Below, piece after piece: positions 26,515-34,876 of a stretch of DNA of 64,000 nt; the stretch's first letter is position 1, and every line of letters begins with the position of its first letter. Both the position numbers and the translations under genes were made by a program. The notes under the pieces were generated by a model. It was given only the letters and a program-made list of their open reading frames with translations, was not told the origin of the DNA and made no database searches. The DNA lies in assembly GCF_014195095.1 (NCBI RefSeq), contig NZ_JACIBC010000007.1:290048-354047 (forward strand), in the 5' to 3' direction. Source of the stretch: Rhizobium sp. BK602. GTDB taxonomy: Bacteria > Pseudomonadota > Alphaproteobacteria > Rhizobiales > Rhizobiaceae.

Positions 26515-27432
26515 TCACGCGGGTCGCAGGCCGGGATCGATGCCCGTCATGGCGACGGATGCATCCCAGAGCCGCCGCGCGGTCTCCGGATTCCGCGCAT
26601 CGGCGGATCGCGAAGCCGCGCCGGAAACGCCTCTCACCTCGCGAAATCCGATTGGTCCGTAATAGCCGCCGGGCGCTACGGGCGCGGTGGCCGCCTGCAG
26701 CGCCGGCCAGGCTCCCATCGCGGCAGTGTTGAGGAGCAACCTGGCCAGCGGCAGCAGCAACTGGGCCGGCCCCATGTAGCGTCCCAACTCGGTGGCGGCC
26801 ATTCCCGGATGGCAACCGACTGCCGTGACCGGCGAACCGTCGGCGCGAAGTCGGCGGTCCAGCTCAAGGAAGAACAGGGCATTGGCGAGCTTGCTCGCGG
26901 AATAGCGCCGCATCCGGGAATAGTTGACCTCAGCGTTCAGATCATCCCAGTCGATCTTGGCGCCCCTGTGTGCGATGCTCGAGGTGACCACGACCCGAGA
27001 CCCCTGCGTTTGTGCCAGTTTGGGCAGGAGCAGGGAGGTCAGCGCGAAGGTTCCGAGGTGATTGACGCCGAACTGAAGCTCGAAACCCTGCCTGGTGCGG
27101 GTAAGCGGCGGGGTCATCACGCCGGCGTTGTTGATGAGCGCGTCGATGCGCGGCTCCCTGGCCGCCGCTTCGGCGGCGGTCCTGACGCTTGCAAGATCGG
27201 CCTGATCGAGCGGCAGGAAGGAGAGGTCGGCTCCAGGCGCTTTCCGCCGGATCGCAGCCATTGCGGTTTCGGCCTTTGCCTGGTTGCGACAGGCGAGCAG
27301 CACCCGCGCTCCCCGCGCCGCCAGCACGCGGGAAACCTCGAAGCCGATGCCGGTATTGGCGCCTGTAACGATGAAGCATTTGCCAGATTGGTCGGAAACA
27401 TCGGCTTCCGTGAATCCGCTCCGTTTTGCCAT
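26515..27432 (-). CDS. Short-chain dehydrogenase/reductase (retinol-dehydrogenase-like)
   Basis: A 305-residue NAD(P)-dependent oxidoreductase. The Rossmann fold has the cofactor motif TGANTGIG (about 23-30), the NNAG motif near 101, the catalytic serine in VVTSSIAHRG and the catalytic pair YSASK. Its length and the DWDDLNAE stretch resemble RDH/WW-oxidoreductase-type SDRs. It lies downstream of a TetR regulator in the same orientation, and both genes have the same 22-base operator-like motif upstream, so its expression is probably repressed by that regulator. Substrate unknown. Confidence 0.88.
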   Translation of the reverse strand: MAKRSGFTEADVSDQSGKCFIVTGANTGIGFEVSRVLAARGARVLLACRNQAKAETAMAAIRRKAPGADLSFLPLDQADLASVRTAAEAAAREPRIDALINNAGVMTPPLTRTRQGFELQFGVNHLGTFALTSLLLPKLAQTQGSRVVVTSSIAHRGAKIDWDDLNAEVNYSRMRRYSASKLANALFFLELDRRLRADGSPVTAVGCHPGMAATELGRYMGPAQLLLPLARLLLNTAAMGAWPALQAATAPVAPGGYYGPIGFREVRGVSGAASRSADARNPETARRLWDASVAMTGIDPGLRPA

Positions 27433-27446
27433 GGTGATACCTTTTT

Positions 27447-27468
27447 ATTGAGTGAGTACATGCTCATT
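27447..27468. promoter_or_regulatory. Shared TetR operator motif, SDR copy
   Basis: Read on the minus strand, this 22-base site matches the one at 28067-28088 at 18 of 22 positions: AATGAG, variable base, ATGT, two variable bases, TCACTCA, variable base, T. It lies 15 bases ahead of the SDR start codon. Confidence 0.65.
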
Positions 27469-27482
27469 TTTTGATGAAAAAA

Positions 27483-28052
27483 TTAGGCCGCGGTGCCTTT
27501 CCAGAACAAATCGAAGCCGGCCTGGCTGACATGCTCGTGATTCCCAGGGTTGGCCTCGATGGCCTCGATCGCGATTTCGGCCAGCCCGAACAGGACCGTG
27601 TCGATATAGAAGGCGACGCGCTCGGGATCGGCATGACCGGACAGGCTTTGTTCGACCATCGCGCGCGTCTCATGGAGCATGGCATTGCAGCGATGCTGGC
27701 TTTCGGTGGCGATCCGATCCGATACCTTGAGATGGCGTATCGCCTTGCGCCATACCGGGTTTGCCAACCCCCAATCGATCAGCCGGGTCCAGACATGCCG
27801 GATACGCTCGCGCGGCCCGGCATCCTCGGGATAGGGCGCCGTCATGACCCCGGCAAGATTGGTTTCGATCTCGACGAACAGCTGGTTCAGAAGCTCGTCC
27901 TTCGTTGCGAAGTAGGTGAACAGCGTTCCTTCGGCGACATTGGCGGCTTGCGCGATCCTGGCGGTGGACGCACCGGTGCCCAGCGTTGCGATCAATTCGG
28001 CGGCCGATGTCAGAAGGGCCTGTCGTTTTTCTTCGCTGAGGGGGCGCGCCAT
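27483..28052 (-). CDS. TetR-family regulator of the adjacent SDR gene
   Basis: A 189-residue repressor. The DNA-binding domain spans residues 6-52 (SEEKRQALLTSAAELIATLG, then RIAQAANVAEGTLFTYFATK). The rest is a helical effector domain with no recognisable ligand motif. It is followed 50 bases later by the SDR gene in the same direction. An almost identical 22-base inverted repeat stands in front of both genes, the best evidence that it controls itself and the SDR. Confidence 0.88.
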   Translation of the reverse strand: MARPLSEEKRQALLTSAAELIATLGTGASTARIAQAANVAEGTLFTYFATKDELLNQLFVEIETNLAGVMTAPYPEDAGPRERIRHVWTRLIDWGLANPVWRKAIRHLKVSDRIATESQHRCNAMLHETRAMVEQSLSGHADPERVAFYIDTVLFGLAEIAIEAIEANPGNHEHVSQAGFDLFWKGTAA

Positions 28053-28066
28053 GATCTTCCAGGATT

Positions 28067-28088
28067 AATGAGTATGTGGTCACTCATT
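28067..28088. promoter_or_regulatory. Shared TetR operator motif, autoregulatory copy
   Basis: Arms AATGAGT (28067-28073) and ACTCATT (28082-28088) separated by 8 bases, 14 bases ahead of the tetR start codon. It matches the site before the SDR gene at 18 of 22 positions. Confidence 0.65.
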
Positions 28089-28169
28089 TATATGGATATG
28101 GATCATCCGGTGTCAAGAGGTGCGACCCGATCATGCGGATCGCGGCTCAATTCGGCAGATCGTCGCGTT

Positions 28170-28790
28170 TCAGGCGGCTTGCCGCCGCATCGATCCGATC
28201 AGGCTGCGCACCAGCCTTTCCCCGACATCGACCACGGAGAAGGACTTGTTGGTTCGCAGCCATTCGCCGAAGAGGCCGTTCATGGAGCATTGGAAGGCGC
28301 GTGCGGCGGTGTCGACCGTCCAGCAGGAGGCGAGCGTGCCCTGCCGGTCGGCCATGTCGATCAGCTTCTTCAGCTTCTCGTACATCTCGGCATTGGCAGT
28401 GATGATGCGCTGGGCGGCATCGGAGCGGATTTCGGTGAACTCGCAGCCGAGAATCATGATGGCGAAGATGCGTTGCTGATGTTCGTCATCGGCCAGAAGC
28501 TGCACCACGCCGATCGACTGCTCCTCGATCAGGCCGAGCGGATCGTCATGCCCATGTTCGAGGGCGCCATCGACGATCGTCTCCTGCGGCAGGCGAATTT
28601 CGCTGTGCAGCGCCGTCAGCACCTCGGCCTTATCCTTGAAATGCCAGTAGATCGCGCCGCGCGTCACGCCGGCACGGCTTGCGATCTTTTCCAGGCTGGA
28701 GCCGCTGACGCCGTGCTCGTAAAACACGGCTGCGGCTGCGGCCAGAACCTCCTCGCGGGTCTTGGCGGCATCTTCCTTGGTTCTGCGCAT
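28170..28790 (-). CDS. acrR: AcrR/TtgR-type repressor of the AcrAB pump
   Basis: A 206-residue TetR-family repressor. Its N-terminus (MRRTKEDAAKTREEVLAAAA) and recognition region (IASRAGVTRGAIYWHFKDKA) are those of the AcrR/TtgR/NalC group. The helical remainder, with FNGLFGEWL-like SMNGLFGEWLRTNKSF near the end, forms the drug-binding domain. It is divergent from acrAB, and a 24-base inverted repeat of AcrR type lies between them. The start MRRTKEDA is chosen for its GGGAAGAA ribosome site and family N-terminus; an in-frame start at 28841 is not needed. Confidence 0.9.
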   Translation of the reverse strand: MRRTKEDAAKTREEVLAAAAAVFYEHGVSGSSLEKIASRAGVTRGAIYWHFKDKAEVLTALHSEIRLPQETIVDGALEHGHDDPLGLIEEQSIGVVQLLADDEHQQRIFAIMILGCEFTEIRSDAAQRIITANAEMYEKLKKLIDMADRQGTLASCWTVDTAARAFQCSMNGLFGEWLRTNKSFSVVDVGERLVRSLIGSMRRQAA

Positions 28791-28922
28791 TCGTTCTTCC
28801 CCACTTCCGGGAGGCGGCAGTTTTATTTTATTCCGCCTCATTCGTTTGATTTCACACGATATTCTTCGGAAACTTCAGCGCCGTCCCGGAGCTCATGCAA
28901 AAGGTCACGTGAATTTGATGTT

Positions 28923-28946
28923 TACAATCATTCATGTATGTTTGTA
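28923..28946. promoter_or_regulatory. AcrR/TtgR-type operator of acrAB
   Basis: TACAATCATT, then CATG, then TATGTTTGTA: a 24-base inverted repeat whose arms agree at 8 of 10 positions. It has the layout of E. coli AcrR sites (TACATACATT-4-AATGTATGTA) and resembles the Pseudomonas TtgR operator. It lies in the acrR-acrA divergent region, 43 bases before acrA. Confidence 0.75.
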
Positions 28947-28988
28947 TGCTGCGACGCAATAAAAATGTCGAAACTCGTGGTGATTTTT

Positions 28989-30158
28989 ATGACGGCGCAT
29001 CCCCTTTCCCTTTTGCGCAGCAGCTTTCTTATGGCCGGGTTCCTGTTTCTCGGCGCATTCCCCTCCCTTGCCCAGCAGGCCAGGCAGATGCCGCCACCGC
29101 AGGTGACGGTGGTCGATGTCAAGCCGGAAACCGTGCAGCTCACTTATGAATATGCTGCGCGCATCGCGGCCTATAGGCAAGTCGACGTGCGGGCGCGTGT
29201 CGGCGGTATCCTGTTGAAAAGAAATTTCGTCGAGGGTGCGGAGGTCAAGGCGGGCGACGTCCTGTTCCTCATCGATCCCGCTTCCTTCGAGGCGACGCTG
29301 GCCCAGACCCAGGCACAGTTGCAGCAGGCCGAGGCGCAATTGACGCAGGCGCAGCGCGAGGAAAAGCGCAACATCAGCCTGTTCGACCAGAATGCCGCCA
29401 CGCAGAAGGCGCGCGACGATGCGATTTCCACGCGCCAGCTGGCCGAAGCCTCGGTGGCGCAAGCCAGGGCGCAGGTGCAGACGGCGCAACTCAATCTCGA
29501 CTATACCAAGGTTACCGCCCCGGTCGGCGGCATCACCAGCCTGGAGCAGGTCTCCGAGGGCAGCCTGATCGGCACGACGGGCGACACCGGCTTGCTCACC
29601 AGCATCACCCAGCTCGACCCCGTCTATGTCAATTTCTCCTTCTCGGACACGGAAGCCGCCGAAGTGCGCCGGCTGATCGACATGAAGAAGGCCAAGGGCG
29701 AGGCGCCCAATCTCGGCGTGAAGATTTCCTTCGGCGACGGTTCGACCTACGATCATGACGGCGCCGTCGACTTTACCTCGTCCACCATCGATGCCTCGAC
29801 AGGCACGCTGCAGGCCCGCGCCGTGGTCGACAATCCCGACCGCCGGCTGCTGCCCGGCCAGTTCGTGCGCGCCAAGGTCACCGGCGTTTCGCTCGACAAC
29901 GCCATCACCATTCCGGAAGTGGCGCTGATGCAGAGCCCGCAGGGCCAGTTCGTCTACACGCTCGACAAGGACGGCAATGCGCGTGTCAATCCGGTGACGC
30001 TCGGCCAGAAGGTCGGCAGCAACTGGCTCGTGCTTTCCGGGCTCAAGGCCGGTGACAGGCTGATCACCGAAGGCATCATCAAGGTGCGCCCCGGCGCGCC
30101 CGTGCAGGCGGCGGCAGCCGCCGCCCCTGGCGACGCGAACAAGGTGGCGCAGAACTGA
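28989..30158 (+). CDS. acrA: RND efflux pump periplasmic adaptor (AcrA-like)
   Basis: A 389-residue membrane-fusion protein. The signal peptide (MTAHPLSLLRSSFLMAGFLF, ending near PSLAQQ) lacks a clear lipobox. The mature protein has lipoyl halves at VDVRARVGGILLKRNFVEGA and LDYTKVTAPVGGITSLEQVS, separated by the Gln/Ala-rich helical hairpin (TLAQTQAQLQQAEAQLTQAQ). The beta-barrel and membrane-proximal domains follow. It links the AcrB pump to an outer-membrane channel. The TGA stop shares a base with the acrB ATG. An ATG at 28965 would add 8 residues. Confidence 0.9.
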   Translation: MTAHPLSLLRSSFLMAGFLFLGAFPSLAQQARQMPPPQVTVVDVKPETVQLTYEYAARIAAYRQVDVRARVGGILLKRNFVEGAEVKAGDVLFLIDPASFEATLAQTQAQLQQAEAQLTQAQREEKRNISLFDQNAATQKARDDAISTRQLAEASVAQARAQVQTAQLNLDYTKVTAPVGGITSLEQVSEGSLIGTTGDTGLLTSITQLDPVYVNFSFSDTEAAEVRRLIDMKKAKGEAPNLGVKISFGDGSTYDHDGAVDFTSSTIDASTGTLQARAVVDNPDRRLLPGQFVRAKVTGVSLDNAITIPEVALMQSPQGQFVYTLDKDGNARVNPVTLGQKVGSNWLVLSGLKAGDRLITEGIIKVRPGAPVQAAAAAAPGDANKVAQN

Positions 30159-33100
30159 TGTTGGGAAACAGATTCTTCATCGATCGCCCCGTTTTCGCGG
30201 CGGTGATCTCGATCGTCATCCTGCTTGCGGGCGCCGTGTGCATCCGCATCCTGCCGATCGCGCAATATCCGGAGCTGACGCCGCCGCAGGTGGTCGTCAC
30301 GGCCACCTATCCCGGCGCCAGCGCCGAGACGGTGGCCCAGACCGTTGCCGCTCCGCTGGAGCAGCAGATCAACGGCGTCGAAGACATGCTCTACATGCAG
30401 TCGACGAACTCCAACAGCGGCGCGATGCAGATCACCGTCACCTTCGCGCTCGGCACCGATCCGGACCAGGCCGCGATCAACGTCAACAACCGCGTGCAGC
30501 GCGCCGTCACGACCCTGCCGCAGGACGTGACCCGCCTCGGCGTCGTCGTCACCAAGCGCTCGACCTCGATCCTCGGCTTCGTGGCGATGTATTCGACCGA
30601 CAGCCGCTACGACCGCGCCTATGTCGGCAACTACGCGCTGCTCAACGTCATCGACGACCTCAAGCGCATTCCGGGCGTCGGTGATGTCAACCTGCTTGGC
30701 GATGTCGATTATTCGATGCGCATCTGGCTACGGCCGGACAAGCTGGCGCAGTATAATCTGACGCCGAGCGACGTTGCGACCGCCATCCAGGAGCAGAATT
30801 CGCAATTTGCCGCCGGCCGCTTCGGCGATCAGCCGAGCAACACCGCCCAGCCCTTCACCTATACGGTGACGACGCAGGGACGCCTGCCCGATGTCGATGC
30901 CTTCGGCGAGATCATCCTGCGCTCGACGGCCAATGCCGCGACGCTCAGGCTGAAGGACGTGGCGCGCATCGAACTCGGCACCAAGAGCTATTCGGTACAA
31001 AGCAGCCTCAACGGCACGCCGGCCATCCCGATCGCCGTCTATCTACAGCCCGGCGCCAACGCGCTGAATACGATGAAGGCGCTCAAGGGGCGCCTGGACA
31101 AGCTGCAGAAGTCCTTCCCGCAGGGCATCTCCTACCAGATCCCCTATGACACGACGAAGTTCATCCAGGTATCGATCGAGGAGGTGGTCAAGACCTTCAT
31201 CGAAGCCATCCTGCTCGTCATCATCGTCGTCTTCGTCTTCCTGCAGAACTGGCGCGCGACGCTGATCCCGGTCATCGCCGTGCCGATCTCGATCATCGGT
31301 ACCTTCGCCGGCATGTACATGCTCGGCTTCTCGATCAACCTGCTGACGCTGTTCGGCCTGGTTCTGGCGATCGGCATCGTGGTGGACGACGCCATCGTGG
31401 TGCTCGAAAACGTCGAGCGCCTGATGACGACGGAGAAACTGTCGCCCAGGAAGGCGGCCATCAAGGCGATGGGCGAAGTGACCGGTCCGGTCATCGCCAT
31501 CGTGCTGGTGCTCTGCGCCGTGTTCATTCCCGTCTCCTTCATGGGCGGGCTGGCCGGCCAGATGTACAAGCAGTTCGCCGTCACCATCGCGATTTCGGTC
31601 ACCATTTCCGGCATCGTGGCGCTGACGCTGACGCCGGCGCTCTGCGCGCTGATCCTGAAGCCCGGCCATCACGAGCCGGTACTGCCCTTCCGTATCTTCA
31701 ACCGTGCCTTCGACCGGCTGACGCGGGGCTATACGGCCGGCGTCGCCTTCTTCCTCAAGCGCATGGTGCTCGGCTGCCTGCTGGTCGCCGGCCTCCTTGG
31801 GGCGACCGGATATCTCTTCTATACCCTGCCGGGGTCGCTGGTGCCGGACGAGGACCAAGGCTCGCTGTTCGAAATCGCCATCCTGCCGCCGGCGGCGTCG
31901 CTGACGCGCACGCAGGCGGTGATGGATCAGGCTGTCGTCAACACGCAGAAGATCCCCGGCGTCGAGAATGTCTTTGCCGTCGCCGGTTTCGACCTGCTGT
32001 CGGGCGGCCTGAAAAGCAGCGCCGGCGTCGCCTTCGTGACGCTGAAGGACTGGAGCGAGCGCAAGACGCCGGAGCTCGACGCCCGCAACATGGCCGGGCC
32101 GATCATCGGGGCCAATATGGGTATCAAGGACGCGATGGTGCTCGCCTTCAACCCGCCGCCGATCCAGGGTCTTTCGACGACCGGCGGCTTCGAGGTCTAT
32201 GTCCAGGACCGCTCCGGCAAGGGTGTCGCGGGGCTTTCCGAACAGGCGCAGAAGCTCGTGGCGGCTGCGTCCAAGCGGCCGGAGCTGGCGGGCGTGCGCA
32301 CCACGCTCGATACCAACGTGCCGCAGTTCCGCGCCGATCTCGACCGCGAGAAGGCCAAGGCGCTCGGCGTGCCGATCAACTCGGTCTTCGATGCCATGCA
32401 GGCGACCTTCGGCAGCCTCTATGTCAACGATTTCACGCTGTACGGCCGCAATTATCAGGTGAACCTGCAATCGGAAGCGCCGTTCCGCGAATCGCCCGAC
32501 GATCTGCGTCAGGTCTTCGTCCGCTCCGACAGCGGCAAGATGATTCCGCTCGACACGCTGATCAAGGTGACGCGCGTCATCGGACCGGACCAGCTCGAAC
32601 GCTACAACGCCTTCAACGCCGCCAAGATTACCGGCAACCCGGCGCCCGGCTATACCTCGGGCGATGCGATCAAGGCGATGCAGCAGGTGGCGGCGGAAAC
32701 CCTGCCGGAAGGCTTCCAGATCGCCTGGACGGGCTCGGCCTACCAGGAGCTGGAAACCGGTGGCGCGGGCACGCAGGCGATGATCTTCGGCATCATCATG
32801 GTGTTCCTGATTCTCGCGGCGCAGTACGAAAAATGGAGCCTGCCGCTCGCCGTCATCACCGCGATCCCCTTCGCGCTGTTCGGTGCACTGCTCGCCACCT
32901 ATCTGCGCGGGCTCACCAACGACGTCTATTTCCAGATCGGCATGGTGACCCTGATCGGCCTGGCGGCGAAGAACGCCATCCTGATCGTCGAGTTCGCGGT
33001 GCTGAAGCGCAAGGACGGGATGAGTGCGGCGGAAGCCGCGCTCGAGGCGGCGCGACTGCGTTTCCGCCCGATCGTGATGACCTCGCTCGCCTTCATCCTC

Positions 33101-33316
33101 GGCGTCGTGCCGCTGGCGATCAGCACCGGCGCCGGCTCGGCCAGCCGCCATGCCATCGGCACCGGCGTCATCGGCGGCATGCTGGCGGCGACCTTCATCG
33201 CTACCTTCTTCATTCCGATGTTCTACCGCCTGATTGCCTGGAAACAGCCGAAGCCCGAGGTGGACGACGAGGATGAGGACATCGGCCACCGCACGCATGC
33301 GCAGGCGGCGGAGTAA
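30158..33316 (+). CDS. acrB: RND multidrug efflux transporter (AcrB/HAE1 type)
   Basis: A 1052-residue proton-driven drug exporter that works as a trimer in the inner membrane. It begins FFIDRPVFAAVISIVILLAG (first span), has two large periplasmic loops, and carries the proton-relay aspartates in span 4 (GIVVDDAIVVLENV) and the lysine of span 10 (GLAAKNAILIVEFAVLK). Full length compared with the roughly 1050 residues of the family. It overlaps acrA by one base. No TolC/OprM-like gene follows, so an outer-membrane channel encoded elsewhere must serve it. Confidence 0.95.
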   Translation: MLGNRFFIDRPVFAAVISIVILLAGAVCIRILPIAQYPELTPPQVVVTATYPGASAETVAQTVAAPLEQQINGVEDMLYMQSTNSNSGAMQITVTFALGTDPDQAAINVNNRVQRAVTTLPQDVTRLGVVVTKRSTSILGFVAMYSTDSRYDRAYVGNYALLNVIDDLKRIPGVGDVNLLGDVDYSMRIWLRPDKLAQYNLTPSDVATAIQEQNSQFAAGRFGDQPSNTAQPFTYTVTTQGRLPDVDAFGEIILRSTANAATLRLKDVARIELGTKSYSVQSSLNGTPAIPIAVYLQPGANALNTMKALKGRLDKLQKSFPQGISYQIPYDTTKFIQVSIEEVVKTFIEAILLVIIVVFVFLQNWRATLIPVIAVPISIIGTFAGMYMLGFSINLLTLFGLVLAIGIVVDDAIVVLENVERLMTTEKLSPRKAAIKAMGEVTGPVIAIVLVLCAVFIPVSFMGGLAGQMYKQFAVTIAISVTISGIVALTLTPALCALILKPGHHEPVLPFRIFNRAFDRLTRGYTAGVAFFLKRMVLGCLLVAGLLGATGYLFYTLPGSLVPDEDQGSLFEIAILPPAASLTRTQAVMDQAVVNTQKIPGVENVFAVAGFDLLSGGLKSSAGVAFVTLKDWSERKTPELDARNMAGPIIGANMGIKDAMVLAFNPPPIQGLSTTGGFEVYVQDRSGKGVAGLSEQAQKLVAAASKRPELAGVRTTLDTNVPQFRADLDREKAKALGVPINSVFDAMQATFGSLYVNDFTLYGRNYQVNLQSEAPFRESPDDLRQVFVRSDSGKMIPLDTLIKVTRVIGPDQLERYNAFNAAKITGNPAPGYTSGDAIKAMQQVAAETLPEGFQIAWTGSAYQELETGGAGTQAMIFGIIMVFLILAAQYEKWSLPLAVITAIPFALFGALLATYLRGLTNDVYFQIGMVTLIGLAAKNAILIVEFAVLKRKDGMSAAEAALEAARLRFRPIVMTSLAFILGVVPLAISTGAGSASRHAIGTGVIGGMLAATFIATFFIPMFYRLIAWKQPKPEVDDEDEDIGHRTHAQAAE

Positions 33317-33331
33317 CGGATCATGCCGTCG

Positions 33332-33751
33332 TCATTCCGCTGCCGGACTGATCAGCGTCACGGATTTGAAGTAGGTCCGGAAGCGGCTCGTGTTACGTGT
33401 CAGCAGGGTTAGACTGCCGACCGCCGCATGAGCACCGATGAAGAAATCGGGCAGGACGGCGCTGCGCGTCCCGCCCGATTTGCGATATTGGCCAAAAACC
33501 TTGCCAGCCAGAAATAGCGCTTCGCGAGGGATCGGCATCAGGCTGACGCCGGTCTCGGCAAGCATCTCGTCGAGATCCTCGATGCGGTCGTAGCGTACCG
33601 AGATTTCGGCATAGATCACATCGTTGATGTAAAGCGGGCCGAGAAGGGTGGCGCTGTCGAGCTGGTCAAGGGACCAGCCGTACCAGACGGGGTCATCGGT
33701 GATGATATCCAGCAGGATGTTGGAATCGACGAGGATCACCTCAATCGTCAC
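33332..33751 (-). CDS. PIN-domain toxin (VapC-like)
   Basis: A 139-residue PIN-domain protein. The acidic active site is seen in VILVDSNILLDI (Asp9), the INDVIYAEIS helix (Glu near 49) and the VLPDFFIGAHAAV segment (Asp near 102), followed by LLTRNTSRF. It should act as an RNase toxin. The GTG start at 33751 overlaps the end of the AbrB-type antitoxin gene by 11 bases; a second GTG at 33739 would avoid the overlap. It sits tail-to-tail with acrB, 15 bases away. Confidence 0.85.
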   Translation of the reverse strand: MTIEVILVDSNILLDIITDDPVWYGWSLDQLDSATLLGPLYINDVIYAEISVRYDRIEDLDEMLAETGVSLMPIPREALFLAGKVFGQYRKSGGTRSAVLPDFFIGAHAAVGSLTLLTRNTSRFRTYFKSVTLISPAAE

Positions 33752-33974
33752 CGCGGGTCAGGGCCAAGATCTCGTCCGTGCTCATGCCTTTGCCGGCATG
33801 GCCGCGAAATTTGGCGAACCGGCTATGCTGCCTGTCCTCATCGATCGGAACGACCACGACGTTGCCATCGGCCGCGCGGCGAAAATCGATACGGCTTCCA
33901 GGGCCGATCCCGAGCAACTCGCGAACGGCCTTCGGGATCGTGACCTGCCCTTTTGCTGTTACGGTCGTGCTCAT
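33741..33974 (-). CDS. AbrB/MazE-type antitoxin
   Basis: A 77-residue DNA-binding antitoxin. The swapped-hairpin AbrB domain occupies residues 1-45 (STTVTAKGQVTIPKAVRELL, then GIGPGSRIDFRRAADGNVVV). The short C-terminal arm (FRGHAGKGMSTDEILALTRG) is of the VapB type that binds PIN toxins. The PIN toxin gene overlaps its 3' end, so both are probably made from one autoregulated transcript. ATG at 33974 is chosen; a longer upstream frame adds no family sequence. Confidence 0.87.
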   Translation of the reverse strand: MSTTVTAKGQVTIPKAVRELLGIGPGSRIDFRRAADGNVVVVPIDEDRQHSRFAKFRGHAGKGMSTDEILALTRGDD

Positions 33975-34063
33975 AAGCGCCTCGGTAATGATCTCTGCAA
34001 TAGAGGTATTACTTTCGAGGCATGCTTTCAAGGCGGTCGTCCATGGTGGGGGCTTGCAGCCGC

Positions 34064-34687
34064 TTACATCGGCGGAACCGTGCCGTTGAGGCCGACGGCG
34101 ACGCGGTCGGCGGAGACCATGCCGTCGTCGGAGGCTTCGCCAGTGATGAAGACGCCGGCGCCGGCCTTCAGGTCGTCCTTGCTGGCCGAGGTCAGCGTCA
34201 CGATCGGCGTGCCGTCGGGTATGCTGATCTTGCGCTCGCCGCCCTTGTAGGTCAGCGTCAGCGTCGGGCCGTTGACCGAGCTGACGGCGTTGGCAACCGT
34301 GGCGTTGGTCATGGAACTGTTCGGCTGCGAATCCCAGGGGCGGTCGCCTTCACCGGTGCCTTTCATCGCGGCCGGGAAGATCACCACTTCGATGGCGCCG
34401 TTGATGCCGCTGTCGGTCGGCTGCGAGGCGGCGCCGATGAAGTCGCCTGGCTTGATATCGGCAACCGAAGCCTTGACGACGCCGGTGACGGTCCAGCCGG
34501 ATTTCAGCATGACGGTGACATCCTTGCCGTCGCGGGATTTGACCGCGAGCGTATCGCCACTGAGGCTTTCGATCGTGCCGCGCACGCGCACGCGCTCGGC
34601 GGCATTGGCGTCCTGCAGCGCCAGGAGCGTTGCGGCGGCACCGGCGGCGAGCATCAATGCGCCCTTCGTCAGAAGCTTGCGGTCCAT
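34064..34687 (-). CDS. Exported DUF5666-like protein
   Basis: A 207-residue protein with a signal peptide (MDRKLLTKGALMLAAGAAAT, ending near DANA). The mature part consists of small beta domains: VRVRGTIESLSGDTLAVKSR with GKDVTVMLKSGWTV, then DIKPGDFIGAASQPTDSG, and a second half with GKGAGVFITGEA-like KAGAGVFITGEASDDGMVSA. This pattern suits DUF5666 or another periplasmic OB-fold family. It has no obvious operon partner. GGAGACTGCCC precedes the ATG. Function is not known. Confidence 0.75.
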   Translation of the reverse strand: MDRKLLTKGALMLAAGAAATLLALQDANAAERVRVRGTIESLSGDTLAVKSRDGKDVTVMLKSGWTVTGVVKASVADIKPGDFIGAASQPTDSGINGAIEVVIFPAAMKGTGEGDRPWDSQPNSSMTNATVANAVSSVNGPTLTLTYKGGERKISIPDGTPIVTLTSASKDDLKAGAGVFITGEASDDGMVSADRVAVGLNGTVPPM

Positions 34688-34876
34688 GGGCAGTCTCCTT
34701 GAGACATCAATTGATTGGCGGGTTTTGACGGGCAGCCGAGGCTGCATTGCGTGAGGGGATCGCCCGGCGGGCAGCGCAATGGCGACAACGGGGCGATCTT
34801 ATGCATCGCCCCTCGGCGCCGCCAATCAAACAAGTGTGAGAGCGGCGTGTTCCGTCGCGCGGGTGTTCATGTCACC

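Noticed and set aside
27471..28988. Apparent 500-residue N-terminal extension of AcrA
   Set aside because: It runs antisense through two TetR genes and the acrR-acrA operator; the adaptor has its own signal peptide starting at 28989.
31043..33298. Minus-strand frame of 751 codons opposite acrB
   Set aside because: Antisense shadow produced by high GC at third positions; acrB motifs and length are unmistakable.
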